NCBI GenBank assembly: GCA_948907985.1
Contig: CAQWMM010000003.1
Span: forward strand, 17,434 to 81,433
DNA: 64,000 bases
From: an uncultured Bacillota bacterium
GTDB lineage: Bacteria; Bacillota; Dehalobacteriia; UBA4068; UBA4997
Direction of reading: 5' to 3'
In this document: piece by piece, positions 15,756-24,265 of the stretch
Layout of the letters: each line of letters opens with the position of its first letter
Position numbering within the stretch: position 1 is the stretch's first letter
The notes under the pieces: generated by a model
What the model was told of the DNA's origin: nothing
Seen by the model: only the letters and a program-made list of their open reading frames with translations
The model's database searches: none
Program-made: the position numbers and the translations under genes

Positions 15756-15785
15756 ATTATATCTGCACGGGGGGCGGTTTGTCAA
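15756..15785 (-). promoter_or_regulatory. Sigma-A type promoter for the 14788-15708 gene
   Basis: On the minus strand TTGACA (15785-15780) is followed after 18 bases by TATAAT (15761-15756), about 50 bases before the start codon. Confidence 0.8.
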
Positions 15786-15801
15786 TGGAAATAGAGAATG
15801 T

Positions 15802-15848
15802 TAAATAAAAATAGAAGAGCGGTTTCTTGCTGAAACAGCCCTTCTATT
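15802..15848 (-). terminator. Intrinsic terminator of the Lrp-family gene
   Basis: AATAGAAG and GGTTTC pair with GAAAC and CTTCTATT around a TTGCT loop. On the minus strand the stem is followed by a TTTTTATTT tract, so it ends transcription from the gene at 15926-16390. Confidence 0.7.
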
Positions 15849-15925
15849 AATTTGTTTAAATTAGCCCAGAGTTTCATCCTAAAGACATATCCAATTTGTA
15901 AAGTAAGTAAGTTTTATTGCCCCGG

Positions 15926-16390
15926 TTAAAATTCGTCGTCAGCTCCGGTTGGGGAAACTTCGTAAATATTTTTAACCTCTTTCAGCACATAATGTGTGAT
16001 TGTGCCGGAAACACCGGGGATTTCTTTAACGAAACGGTGTAGATCCTCCAACTCTTCTGAGGAGCGGCAGCAGATTTTTAAATTGAAATCAAAATCTCCT
16101 GTAAGATAGTAGCAATCCACAATGTTGGGGTTGCTTTGCACCGCCTCCACAAAGCTGTCATAAAAGCGCGGATGCTCTAGGCGCACCTCCATAACAGCCA
16201 GCACATCATAGCCCAATTTGCGGGAATCCAGCAAAACTGTATATTTTTTTACCACGCCGTTCTCTTCCAGTTTATGGATTCTGTCCAATACGGCTGAAAC
16301 GGAAAGATGTATGCGCTTGCTGATGCTAGAAGCCGTTTCGCGGCCATTATCCTGTAAAATTTTTAATATGACCAAATCAATGTTATCCAT
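15926..16390 (-). CDS. Lrp/AsnC family transcriptional regulator
   Basis: A 154-residue one-domain-plus-effector regulator. The N-terminal winged helix starts MDNIDLVILKILQDNGRET, with the recognition part ISKRIHLSVSAVLDRIHKLEE (seen as ISKRIHLSVSAVLDRI). The C-terminal RAM domain starts near LEHPRFYDSFVEAV, with YYLTGDFDFNLKICC and GVSGTITHYVLKEVK. Such proteins sense amino acids and often control amino-acid metabolism or transport. It has its own promoter and terminator; no neighbouring target gene is obvious. Confidence 0.9.
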   Translation of the reverse strand: MDNIDLVILKILQDNGRETASSISKRIHLSVSAVLDRIHKLEENGVVKKYTVLLDSRKLGYDVLAVMEVRLEHPRFYDSFVEAVQSNPNIVDCYYLTGDFDFNLKICCRSSEELEDLHRFVKEIPGVSGTITHYVLKEVKNIYEVSPTGADDEF

Positions 16391-16459
16391 ATAGTCTATT
16401 CACCCTTTTGTAATCTAAAAAATCTCCCTCTTTCGATAAAAACTCGGACTGTTTCCTAT

Positions 16460-16488
16460 ATTTTAGCATAGTTAGGGTATAATGTAAA
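16460..16488 (-). promoter_or_regulatory. Promoter of the Lrp-family gene
   Basis: On the minus strand TTTACA (16488-16483), 17 bases, TAAAAT (16465-16460). It lies about 70 bases before the start codon; the leader includes AAAGAGGGAG. Confidence 0.65.
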
Positions 16489-16534
16489 TAATTTTTTGAG
16501 AAAAAGCTGATGATTCCTTAAAAAAATTATCAGG

Positions 16535-17464
16535 TTATTTTAAAAAACCGCTTATAATCTGTTGTTCGGCTTCGGCCTCGGTCAGCCCCAAGGTTTGCAG
16601 TTTGAGGATTTGCTCCCCGGCAATTTTGCCGATGGCGGCCTCGTGAATCAGGCTGGCGTCCAGGTGATTAGCCACAATCTCCGGGATGGCGGATATTTTG
16701 GCCTCGTCCATAATGATAGCGTCGCATTCGGAATGGCCGCTGCAAGGAGCGTTGCCCACGATATTGGAGCAGAAAACCTGTTTGCTCCGCCCGGCTGCAA
16801 CCGAGCGCGAAGATACGCTGCACGATGCGCCCGCGCCGTTCATCTCTACATTAAAATGGGTTTCGGCCAGCTGTTGGCCGTGCGTCATAATTTTTTCTTT
16901 AACTACTAGGGTGGCGCCGGCCTGTAAAATGGCGTCGGTGCGGCGGACGGTGGAATCCACGCCTTTGATCTGGACGGTTTCCATTTCCAGATAAGCGCCG
17001 GCGGCCAGCTCGGCCACCGTGTGAGGGTTCATAATGCGCTCGCCGCTGCCTTCGCCCTCGCCGTAATGCTTTTCAATATAGCGCACGCGCGCGCCCTCTT
17101 CCAGAAAGAAGCGGTGCAGTCCGTCGTGCTCGGCTTTGGCGGAGCCGGCGTTGTGGATGCCGCAGCCAGCTACGATTATCACATCGGCCCCGGCTCCCAC
17201 ATAAAAATCATTGTAAACCGTTTCGGTCAGCCCGCTTTCGCTTAACACCACCGGGATATGGACGCTTTCGTTAACCGTGCCGGGCTTGATATGAATATCA
17301 ATACCGGGCTTGTCCTCTTTGCTGGTGATTTGAATGTTTGCTGTGCTGCGCCGGCCGCCGGACTGCCCGTTCAGCCGCAGGTTATAAGCGCCGGCGGGGG
17401 TATCGTGCAGGTCGGCTACGGCGGAGAGCAGGTTTTTAGTGATACTGTCCAGTTGCTTAGTCAT
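16535..17464 (-). CDS. SufB/SmsB-like Fe-S scaffold protein of a minimal SUF system
   Basis: A 309-residue SufB/SufD-family protein. It would form the scaffold on which Fe-S clusters are built together with SufC. The C-terminal core is typical: KQVFCSNIVGNAPCSGHSECD, then AIPEIVANHLDASLIHEAAIG and the ending LGLTEAEAEQQIISGFLK (each quoted in part). The cysteine in GHSECD and the glutamate in HEAAIG are at cluster-assembly positions of SufB. It is much shorter than classical SufB (about 470 residues). The ATG at 17464 has AAAGGAGG upstream and overlaps the sufC stop by 8 bases; a longer frame from 17500 lacks a ribosome binding site. No sufD, sufS or sufU is present, as in the SMS (SmsCB) system. 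Confidence 0.82.
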   Translation of the reverse strand: MTKQLDSITKNLLSAVADLHDTPAGAYNLRLNGQSGGRRSTANIQITSKEDKPGIDIHIKPGTVNESVHIPVVLSESGLTETVYNDFYVGAGADVIIVAGCGIHNAGSAKAEHDGLHRFFLEEGARVRYIEKHYGEGEGSGERIMNPHTVAELAAGAYLEMETVQIKGVDSTVRRTDAILQAGATLVVKEKIMTHGQQLAETHFNVEMNGAGASCSVSSRSVAAGRSKQVFCSNIVGNAPCSGHSECDAIIMDEAKISAIPEIVANHLDASLIHEAAIGKIAGEQILKLQTLGLTEAEAEQQIISGFLK

Positions 17465-18188
17465 TGCGTTGGCCTCCTTTGCAGCTGTATTTGTAATCAA
17501 TATTGATTAACTGCGGCAAAATTTCCGTACGCGTGCCTTGGCTGGCAATTTGGCCGCCGGAGAGCAGCACCAGTTCGTCGGCAATAGATAAAATCCGCTC
17601 CTGATGAGAGATTACCACAATAGCGGCGGCGCTGTTTTGCCGCAGATTGTTGAATACGTCAATCAGATTGTTAAAGCTCCAAAGGTCGATACCGGCTTCT
17701 GGTTCGTCAAAGATAGCCAGTTTGGTTTGCTCGCTGCGCGCCAACAGGCCGGCAATCTCGATGCGTTTAAGTTCGCCGCCGGAGAGTTTGCCGTCCACCT
17801 CGCGGTTGACGTAATCCCGGGCGCAGAGACCCACCTCGGATAGATATTCGCAAACCTGGGCGGTGGTAAGTTTTTTATCAGTTCCGGCGGCCAGTGATAT
17901 AATATCTGTTACCGTCAGCCCTTTGAAACGCACCGGCTGCTGAAAGGCAAAGCTAAGCCCCAGCCGGGCGCGCTCGGTGATATTCAGGCCGGTTATGTCC
18001 TTGCCGTTTAAGATGATCTGGCCGCTGCTGGGGCGTTCAATGCCCATAATCAGCCTGGCAAGCGTGGTTTTGCCGCTGCCGTTGGGGCCGGTGATCACCA
18101 CAAAACGACCGTCGTTGATGGTCAGACTGATATTGTTCAAAATATTGCGGTCGGAAGCTTGAAAATAGATATTTTTTAATTCCAGCAT
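17457..18188 (-). CDS. sufC: SufC/SmsC Fe-S assembly ATPase
   Basis: A 243-residue ABC ATPase that powers Fe-S scaffold rearrangement. It has Walker A GPNGSGKTT, the Q-loop FAFQQPVRFKGLTV, the signature LSGGELKRIEIAGLL, Walker B LAIFDEPEAGIDLW and the H-loop VISHQERIL. The DEPEAGID variant and RFKGLTV segment are typical of SufC rather than transport ABC proteins. It starts 2 bases upstream of the preceding gene's stop side, so the order is formate/nitrite channel, sufC, sufB, all on the minus strand and likely one transcript. Confidence 0.92.
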   Translation of the reverse strand: MLELKNIYFQASDRNILNNISLTINDGRFVVITGPNGSGKTTLARLIMGIERPSSGQIILNGKDITGLNITERARLGLSFAFQQPVRFKGLTVTDIISLAAGTDKKLTTAQVCEYLSEVGLCARDYVNREVDGKLSGGELKRIEIAGLLARSEQTKLAIFDEPEAGIDLWSFNNLIDVFNNLRQNSAAAIVVISHQERILSIADELVLLSGGQIASQGTRTEILPQLINIDYKYSCKGGQRND

Positions 18189-18189
18189 T

Positions 18190-18846
18190 TTAGGCTCCTT
18201 TATTCAACCTGTCCCTAAGCAGACGGCAGCCGGGCAGCAGCAAGCCGCCCAGGGCGTTGCCCAGAGTCATAATCAGCAGCCAAAGCCAGGTGTGGGTTGA
18301 CCAGCAGCCGGCCATGGCAAAATAAAACATATTGGCGACGCAATGTTCAAAACCGCAGAGGATAAACACCGAAACGCCGAAAAACAGCCCCAGATATTTG
18401 CCCAGCTCGTGCCCATTGGTGCGGAAACCGTCTACGGCTATGTACATCAAAATGTTGCAGAAGACAGCCAGAATAAAAACGCTAAGCGCGGAATCCGCCA
18501 GTTTGATTTGGGCCAGAGCGGCGGCTTTTTCGGCAAAAGCCGGGGCCAGACGCGTCAGCCGCAGCAGCGCGGCGACGGCGCAGGTTCCGGCCAGGTTGCC
18601 CAGCCAAACGGTCAGCAGAAAGGGCAGATAAGCGGCGGGGGGATTTTCCAGCGCATAGCCTACCTTGCCGGTGAAGAGGTTGAAGCCGTTGACGCAGACG
18701 GTGAACAGGCCGACGGTGAAGAACAACGCGCCGATGATTTTGTTATCCAGCGCCAAAAAAACCGCGCCGCCCAGGGCAATCGCCAGGCCGGCCAAAACGG
18801 CGTAAATGAAATCGGCCAAAAGGCTGGGGAAATTTTTTTCTTTCAT
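18190..18846 (-). CDS. Formate/nitrite transporter (FNT) family channel
   Basis: A 218-residue membrane protein with about six hydrophobic helices, forming pentameric channels for formate, nitrite or hydrosulfide. Family features are VCVNGFNLFTGKVGY (the conserved N.FTG loop), WLGNLAGT, a CNILMYIAVDG stretch and GFEHCVANMFYF with the central His, followed by LGNALGG. The hydrosulfide-type (HSC) members of this family are a tempting match because of the neighbouring Fe-S genes, but the sequence alone does not settle the substrate. The gene ends 1 base before sufC. Confidence 0.88.
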   Translation of the reverse strand: MKEKNFPSLLADFIYAVLAGLAIALGGAVFLALDNKIIGALFFTVGLFTVCVNGFNLFTGKVGYALENPPAAYLPFLLTVWLGNLAGTCAVAALLRLTRLAPAFAEKAAALAQIKLADSALSVFILAVFCNILMYIAVDGFRTNGHELGKYLGLFFGVSVFILCGFEHCVANMFYFAMAGCWSTHTWLWLLIMTLGNALGGLLLPGCRLLRDRLNKGA

Positions 18847-18899
18847 ATTTATATTATCCTTAATATGTTAAGATTATTTAAGATGTAAAATGGATATAA

Positions 18900-19019
18900 G
18901 GCTGTTGAGAAATGTTCAGATTCAAATGAATCGCAAGCGAGATGAGGAGGCGTACTAATAGTACGTCGACGATTCGAGTCGTCGCGATGAATTTGAAGAT
19001 GGGCGTTTATCAACAGTCT
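18900..19019. repeat. 120-base imperfect palindromic repeat element with internal hairpins
   Basis: The ends are inverted copies: GGCTGTTGAGAAATG on the left and, on the opposite strand from the right, GACTGTTGATAAACG, continuing to TTCAAATGAATCGC and TTCAAATTCATCGC. Inside are CGTAC-TAATA-GTACG (18951-18965) and CGACGA-TTCGAG-TCGTCG (18967-18984). The whole unit could fold as a long cruciform. It has no reading frame and looks like a mobile or structural intergenic repeat. It fills the gap between the FNT and ybaK genes. Confidence 0.65.
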
Positions 19020-19023
19020 TTAT

Positions 19024-19506
19024 TTATTGCCAGTTTTTGCAGACATTAACCCATTTGAGGCTGCCGCTTAGCTTTTCCAACTCCGCCAGATTAAGGCGCA
19101 CCGCGCTGTTGCTGCTGCCCGCCGCGGGATAAACGATCTCAAAGCGGCGCAGCGATTCGTCCAGATAGACGTCAACCCCAGGGTTGACGGCAAAGGGGCA
19201 TACGCCGCCCACCGCGTGGCCGATCAACTCTTCGGCCTGGTCGGCGGGAACCATTTTGGCTTTAAAGCCAAATTCCTGTTTGAAACGGGAGTTGTCCACT
19301 TTGGCGTCGCCGGCGGCCACCACCAGCAGACAGGCGGCCTCTGGCCCGGGCTGTAAAAAGGCCAGGCTTTTGGCAATATGGGCCGGCTGGCAGCCTACTG
19401 CCTGCGCGGCCAGTTCAACCGTAGCGCTGGCGCCGGGTTCGCTAAATTCCATAATCCGCTCCGCCATACCCTGGGCCGCCAGATATTGTTTAACTTTTTC
19501 CAGCAT
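19024..19506 (-). CDS. YbaK/EbsC-family Cys-tRNA(Pro)/aminoacyl-tRNA deacylase
   Basis: A 160-residue trans-editing domain that hydrolyses mischarged tRNA. Visible are TVELAAQAVGCQPAHIAKSLAF (shown in part: AAQAVGCQPAHIAKSLAF), the conserved lysine in AKS, LLVVAAGDAKVDNSRF and the substrate loop HAVGGVCPFAVNPGVDVYLDE (again typical GGVCPF). This is the pattern of YbaK/ProX-like deacylases. It is monocistronic with its own promoter at 19558-19586. Confidence 0.88.
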   Translation of the reverse strand: MLEKVKQYLAAQGMAERIMEFSEPGASATVELAAQAVGCQPAHIAKSLAFLQPGPEAACLLVVAAGDAKVDNSRFKQEFGFKAKMVPADQAEELIGHAVGGVCPFAVNPGVDVYLDESLRRFEIVYPAAGSSNSAVRLNLAELEKLSGSLKWVNVCKNWQ

Positions 19507-19557
19507 AAAAAAGATACCTCCGATCTATTGCCTAGTTTCTTTATAGGCTAATAATTA

Positions 19558-19586
19558 ATTTTATACATAATTAGATAGTTTGTCAA
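19558..19586 (-). promoter_or_regulatory. Promoter of the YbaK-family gene
   Basis: Minus strand TTGACA (19586-19581), 17 bases, TAAAAT (19563-19558). Confidence 0.75.
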
Positions 19587-19710
19587 GCTTTTATTGCTGT
19601 TTCCTGATAATTATCTGTTGGAGTGGCGGATATAAATGGGCCATTTATCAATGTTAAGATAATGTATAAAAAAATTTGTGTCTTTTTGCCATTTATTTAA
19701 CAAAAAATTG

Positions 19711-19739
19711 TTGTAGCCGCCAGCAAACTGTGATATAAT
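19711..19739 (+). promoter_or_regulatory. Promoter of the glycogen operon
   Basis: TTGTAG at 19711-19716 and TATAAT at 19734-19739 are 17 bases apart; the -10 is extended by TGA just before it. It is about 100 bases ahead of the glgB start and is the only clear promoter before the glycogen genes. Confidence 0.7.
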
Positions 19740-19840
19740 GAACTTAGAAAAAATTGTATATTGTGGGCAAGCCCAGGGTGTTGCCGGCCGCGCTTAGATT
19801 TGGTTGGCGTGGCTTTAGTTTTATAAGGAGGGGGAGTCTA

Positions 19841-21748
19841 ATGACTGATCACAGACTAATCTCAGAATCCGAGGCTTTTTTGTATAATCAGGGGACGTAT
19901 TACCATGCGTATAATACCCTGGGCGCGCATATTATGGAGGTGGACGGCCAACAGGGCGTAGGCTTTGTGGTGTGGGCCCCCCATGCCTGCCGCGTTAGTT
20001 TGGTTGGTGAATTTAACGGCTGGCAGGGCGACGGCTTTGAGATGAAGCCGCTGACCGGCGGTTTTTGGCAAATCTTTACCACTCGCGCCAAGGCGGGGGA
20101 TTTGTATAAATACCGCCTGGAAACCGGACAGGGACGGATTATTTATAAGGCTGATCCCTTTGCTTTTATGGCCGAGAAAAGGCCGGGGACGGCCTCGCGC
20201 GTGGCCGCTTTGAACTATGAATGGCATGACGGAGAATGGCTGCGCCAGCGGGCCAAAGGCAGCCATTTTGAAAAGCCGCTGAATATTTATGAACTGCATT
20301 TGGGCAGCTGGCGGCGCAAGGAGGGCAGCCCGGATAATCCGGAGGGCTTTTATTCATATCGCGAGCTGGCGGCGGAACTGCCGGCTTATCTCCAGGAGAT
20401 GGGTTATACACATGTGGAGCTGATGCCGGTTATGGAGCACCCCTTTGACGGCTCCTGGGGCTATCAGACGACTGGCTATTTTGCTCCCACCAGCCGTTAC
20501 GGCAGCCCGCAGGATTTTATGTTTTTGATGGACAGCCTGCACCAGGCCGGTTTGGGCGTAATTCTGGACTGGGTGCCCGGGCATTTCTGCCGGGATGAGC
20601 ACGGTTTGGTGCAGTTCGACGGTACCAATCTTTATGAGGAAGAGGAACATATTGAATGGGGTACCTATAAATTTAATTTCCGCCGCACCGAGGTACGCAG
20701 TTTTTTAATCAGCAGCGCCATGTTCTGGCTGGCGATGTATCATGCCGACGGCCTGCGCTGCGACGGCGTGAGCAGTATGCTTTATATGAATTACGGTATT
20801 GACAATCCGGCGCTTAAACGCTTTAACGAGCAGGGCGGCGAAGAGAACCTGCCGGCGGTGGCTTTTTTGCAGCAGCTGAACCAGACCATTGGCAGCTATT
20901 TCCCGGATGTGTTTACGGTGGCGGAGGAAAGCACCGCCTGGCCGCTTGTTACCTATCCGCCGGCGGCGGGCGGCCTGGGGTTTCACTACAAATGGGATAT
21001 GGGCTGGATGAACGACACTCTTAAATATATGTCGATTGATTTTCCGGGACGATTTTATAATCACCGGCTGCTGACCTTTTCCATGATGTATGCTTTTAAT
21101 GAAAATTTTGTGCTGCCGCTCTCGCATGACGAGGTTGTGCACGGCAAGAAATCGCTTATCGGCCGGATGCCTGGCGATTATTGGCGGCAGTTTGCCAATC
21201 TGCGCCTGCTTTATCTGTATCAGATGATGCACAGCGGCGCTAAGCTGAACTTTATGGGCAATGAGATGGCCCAGTTTATTGAATGGCGTTTCGCCGAGCA
21301 GTTGGAGTGGTTTTTGCTGGATTATGAAAAACACGAGCAATATCAGCGTTTTGTGGCGAAATTGAATAAGCTTTATTTGCAGGAAACAGCCCTTTGGCGG
21401 CAAAATTATAGTTGGGACGGTTTTCAGTGGTTGGAGGCGGATAATGCCGAGCAGTCGGTGCTGCTGTTCTTGCGCAGCACCAAGCCGATGGAGCGGGCGC
21501 GGCGCAGCGACTTTGTTTTGGTGGCCTTGAACTTTCTGCCGGAAAGTTATCAGGAGTATCAGGTGGGGGTGCCTTTTGCCGGCGATTATCTGGAAATTTT
21601 TAACAGCGACGCGCCGGAATTTGGCGGCAGCGGCAAGTTGAATACAGGCCGGCTGACAGCGGAAAAACAACGGATGCACGGCCAGCCTTATGCTTTGACT
21701 TTGCGGGTGCCGCCGCTGGGCGGATTGATTATCAAACCGGTTAAATAG
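19841..21748 (+). CDS. glgB: 1,4-alpha-glucan branching enzyme
   Basis: A 635-residue GH13 enzyme that cuts alpha-1,4 chains and rejoins them by alpha-1,6 bonds. An N-terminal carbohydrate-binding module (GVGFVVWAPHACRVSLVGEFNGW) leads into the catalytic barrel. Region II DGLRCDGVSSMLY carries the nucleophile Asp at about 308, region III TVAEESTAWP the acid Glu at about 362, and region IV LPLSHDEVVHGK the third Asp at about 429. A longer frame begins at 19754, but AAGGAGGGGGAG just before ATG 19841 decides the start. It is the first gene of the glycogen operon. Confidence 0.95.
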   Translation: MTDHRLISESEAFLYNQGTYYHAYNTLGAHIMEVDGQQGVGFVVWAPHACRVSLVGEFNGWQGDGFEMKPLTGGFWQIFTTRAKAGDLYKYRLETGQGRIIYKADPFAFMAEKRPGTASRVAALNYEWHDGEWLRQRAKGSHFEKPLNIYELHLGSWRRKEGSPDNPEGFYSYRELAAELPAYLQEMGYTHVELMPVMEHPFDGSWGYQTTGYFAPTSRYGSPQDFMFLMDSLHQAGLGVILDWVPGHFCRDEHGLVQFDGTNLYEEEEHIEWGTYKFNFRRTEVRSFLISSAMFWLAMYHADGLRCDGVSSMLYMNYGIDNPALKRFNEQGGEENLPAVAFLQQLNQTIGSYFPDVFTVAEESTAWPLVTYPPAAGGLGFHYKWDMGWMNDTLKYMSIDFPGRFYNHRLLTFSMMYAFNENFVLPLSHDEVVHGKKSLIGRMPGDYWRQFANLRLLYLYQMMHSGAKLNFMGNEMAQFIEWRFAEQLEWFLLDYEKHEQYQRFVAKLNKLYLQETALWRQNYSWDGFQWLEADNAEQSVLLFLRSTKPMERARRSDFVLVALNFLPESYQEYQVGVPFAGDYLEIFNSDAPEFGGSGKLNTGRLTAEKQRMHGQPYALTLRVPPLGGLIIKPVK

Positions 21749-21787
21749 GTATAATATAAAAGAACTTACAGGGGGGTAATATAGAAA

Positions 21788-24199
21788 ATGTTTAAGAACA
21801 CAGAGGAATTTATTAAAGAATACCGCAGCGAATTTTTGCGCTCGGTGGGCGAGTCGTTCGAGGATTGCGACAGTTGGCAGAAGTATTCGGCTTTGGCTAA
21901 GCTGATCTGCAACAAGGCGGCGCATCAGTCGGTTTTGACACAGCAGCGTCAGCTTGCCAATAATTCTAAACGGGTTTACTATTTTTCTATGGAGTTTTTA
22001 ATTGGCCGCCTGCTGAAAAACTATTTGATTAATTTGGGTATTGAGGATTTGGTGCGGGAGGGCCTGGCCGAGATGGGCGAGGACCTGGATTATATTTGTG
22101 ATCAGTGTGTGGCGCCGGGCCTGGGCAACGGCGGCCTGGGGCGTTTGGCCGCCTGCTTTATGGATTCTCTGGCCAGCCTGGGTTATGCCGGCTATGGCAT
22201 GGGCCTGCGTTATGACTATGGCCTGTTTAAACAAAAAATTGTGGACGGCCGCCAGGTGGAACTGCCGGACGCCTGGTTGGATAAACCTTATCCCTGGGAG
22301 ATGCGCAACGAAGACGATATGATTGAAGTGCGCCTGGGCGGCGTGGTGGAACGCCACTATCAGGACGGCAATCTAACCTTTACGCATCACGGCTATAAGG
22401 CGGTGGCGGCGATTCCTTATGACCTGCCGATTGTGGGCTGGGGCGGCAAAACGGTTAACAAACTGCGCCTGTGGCGCGCCAAACCGCTGGTGGAACAATT
22501 TGATTTGGAGGCCTTTAACCGGGGCGATTACAGCGCCGCCATGCGCGACCGCAACGAAATCAGCGCTCTCACCGCCGTGCTTTATCCGGAAGACAGTACC
22601 GAGGCCGGCAAGGCCCTGCGTCTGAACCAGGAATATTTCCTTTCGGCGGCGGGCGTTGGCTCTATTATCCGCCGTTATCGTGAACGCTATGGCAATGAAG
22701 CCTGGCAGGATATGCCCAAACGGGTGGCGATTCATATTAACGATACGCACCCGGCCCTTTGCGTGCCTGAGATGATGCGGATTCTGATGGACGATATCGG
22801 CCTGGGCTGGGACGAGGCCTGGGAGATTACCACCCATACTATTTCTTATACCAATCATACGGTGCTGCCGGAGGCCCTGGAAACCTGGCCGATTCCGCTG
22901 ATGCGGCGCTTGCTGCCCAGAATTTATATGATCGTGGAAGAGATTGACCGCCGTTTCCGCGAGAGCCTGCAATGGCCAGGCTGGCAGGAACATTTGCGTT
23001 CCACCGCTATTCTGTGGGATGAGCGGGTGCGTATGGCTAATCTTTCGGTGATTGGCAGCTATTCGGTGAACGGTGTGGCGGCCCTGCACACCGAAATTTT
23101 GAAAAACGACGTGATGAAAGACTTCTATAAGCTTTATCCGGAGCGTTTTAATAATAAAACTAATGGCGTAAGCCACCGCCGTTTTTTGATGGAGGCTAAC
23201 CCACTGCTGACTAAGCTGATTGACGAGGCTATCGGCGATGAATGGCGGGTTACGCCCAGTCTGCTGCAAAACCTGCTGCGTTACGAAAAGGACGAGGCTT
23301 TTCTGGAGCGTCTGGCCGGGGTTAAGCTGGCCAACAAGCAGCGCTTGGCCGATTTTATCAAGCAGGAGAACGGGATTGAGGTTGATCCGCAGTCGGTTTT
23401 CGATGTTCACGTCAAACGTATTCATGCCTATAAGCGGCAGCTGCTGAACGTGTTCAAGATTATGGATTTGTATAATCAGCTGCATGATAACCCCAATCTG
23501 GACATTCTGCCGCATACGTTTATTTTTTCCGGCAAGGCGGCGGCCGGTTATGCTTTCGCCAAAGAGGTTATCCGCCTGATTTGCAGCGTGGCTCAGTTGG
23601 TGAACAATGATCCCGTCTGCAAGGATAAAATTAAGGTGGTGTTTATTGAAAACTTCACCGTTTATAAGGCCCAGCTGATTTATCCTGCCGCCGACATCAG
23701 CGAGCAGATTTCTACCGCTGGCAAGGAAGCCAGCGGCACGGGCAATATGAAGTTTATGTTTAACGGCGCGGTTACGCTGGGCACTTTGGACGGCGCTAAT
23801 ATTGAGATTCTGGAACAGGTGGGCCGGGAGAATATTTGTATTTTCGGCCTGACGGCGGAACAGGTAATGAACTATTATCTGGACGGCAGTTATCTGGCCT
23901 TTACCCAGTGCAAGAACGATCTGCGCCTGCAAAGAATCACCGAACAGCTGACCAACGGTCATTTTGCCGGCGTGGGCGGCGACTTCTGGGGAGTTTATGA
24001 TCCTCTGCTGCGCAACAACGACGAATATTTTGTTTTGCGGGATTTCGATTCTTATGTGGCGGCCTGGAACCGTCTGGGCGAGCTGTATCGCGACGAGCAG
24101 CAGTGGCGTCGGGTATCCTTGCGCAACATCGCCAAGGCCGGCTATTTTAGCAGCGATCGGACGATTGCCGAATACGTTAAGGATATTTGGCATCTTTAA
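21788..24199 (+). CDS. glgP: Glycogen (alpha-glucan) phosphorylase
   Basis: An 803-residue GT35 enzyme releasing glucose-1-phosphate from glycogen ends. Seen are RVYYFSMEFLIGRLL and GLGNGGLGRLAACF at the N-terminus, HINDTHPALCVPEMMR, FDVHVKRIHAYKRQLLN (in part), and EASGTGNMKFMFNGAVTLG, in which the lysine at about 655 binds pyridoxal phosphate. Length and motifs are normal. It lies 39 bases after glgB behind an AGGGGGG site. Phosphorylase inside the synthesis operon means storage and mobilisation are transcribed together. Confidence 0.96.
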   Translation: MFKNTEEFIKEYRSEFLRSVGESFEDCDSWQKYSALAKLICNKAAHQSVLTQQRQLANNSKRVYYFSMEFLIGRLLKNYLINLGIEDLVREGLAEMGEDLDYICDQCVAPGLGNGGLGRLAACFMDSLASLGYAGYGMGLRYDYGLFKQKIVDGRQVELPDAWLDKPYPWEMRNEDDMIEVRLGGVVERHYQDGNLTFTHHGYKAVAAIPYDLPIVGWGGKTVNKLRLWRAKPLVEQFDLEAFNRGDYSAAMRDRNEISALTAVLYPEDSTEAGKALRLNQEYFLSAAGVGSIIRRYRERYGNEAWQDMPKRVAIHINDTHPALCVPEMMRILMDDIGLGWDEAWEITTHTISYTNHTVLPEALETWPIPLMRRLLPRIYMIVEEIDRRFRESLQWPGWQEHLRSTAILWDERVRMANLSVIGSYSVNGVAALHTEILKNDVMKDFYKLYPERFNNKTNGVSHRRFLMEANPLLTKLIDEAIGDEWRVTPSLLQNLLRYEKDEAFLERLAGVKLANKQRLADFIKQENGIEVDPQSVFDVHVKRIHAYKRQLLNVFKIMDLYNQLHDNPNLDILPHTFIFSGKAAAGYAFAKEVIRLICSVAQLVNNDPVCKDKIKVVFIENFTVYKAQLIYPAADISEQISTAGKEASGTGNMKFMFNGAVTLGTLDGANIEILEQVGRENICIFGLTAEQVMNYYLDGSYLAFTQCKNDLRLQRITEQLTNGHFAGVGGDFWGVYDPLLRNNDEYFVLRDFDSYVAAWNRLGELYRDEQQWRRVSLRNIAKAGYFSSDRTIAEYVKDIWHL

Positions 24200-24265
24200 G
24201 ATAAATATAAAATCCAGGATTAAAGCACGACCAAACACGACAAAGCAAGGGTGGAGGTTATAAGT

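Noticed and set aside
22373..24238. Very long antisense ORF opposite glgP (621 residues), and similar ones opposite the GH13-GH77 gene, rnr and pgi
   Set aside because: These arise from the codon bias of GC-rich genes; their products are low in complexity (many His, Arg, Gln) and have no ribosome binding sites.
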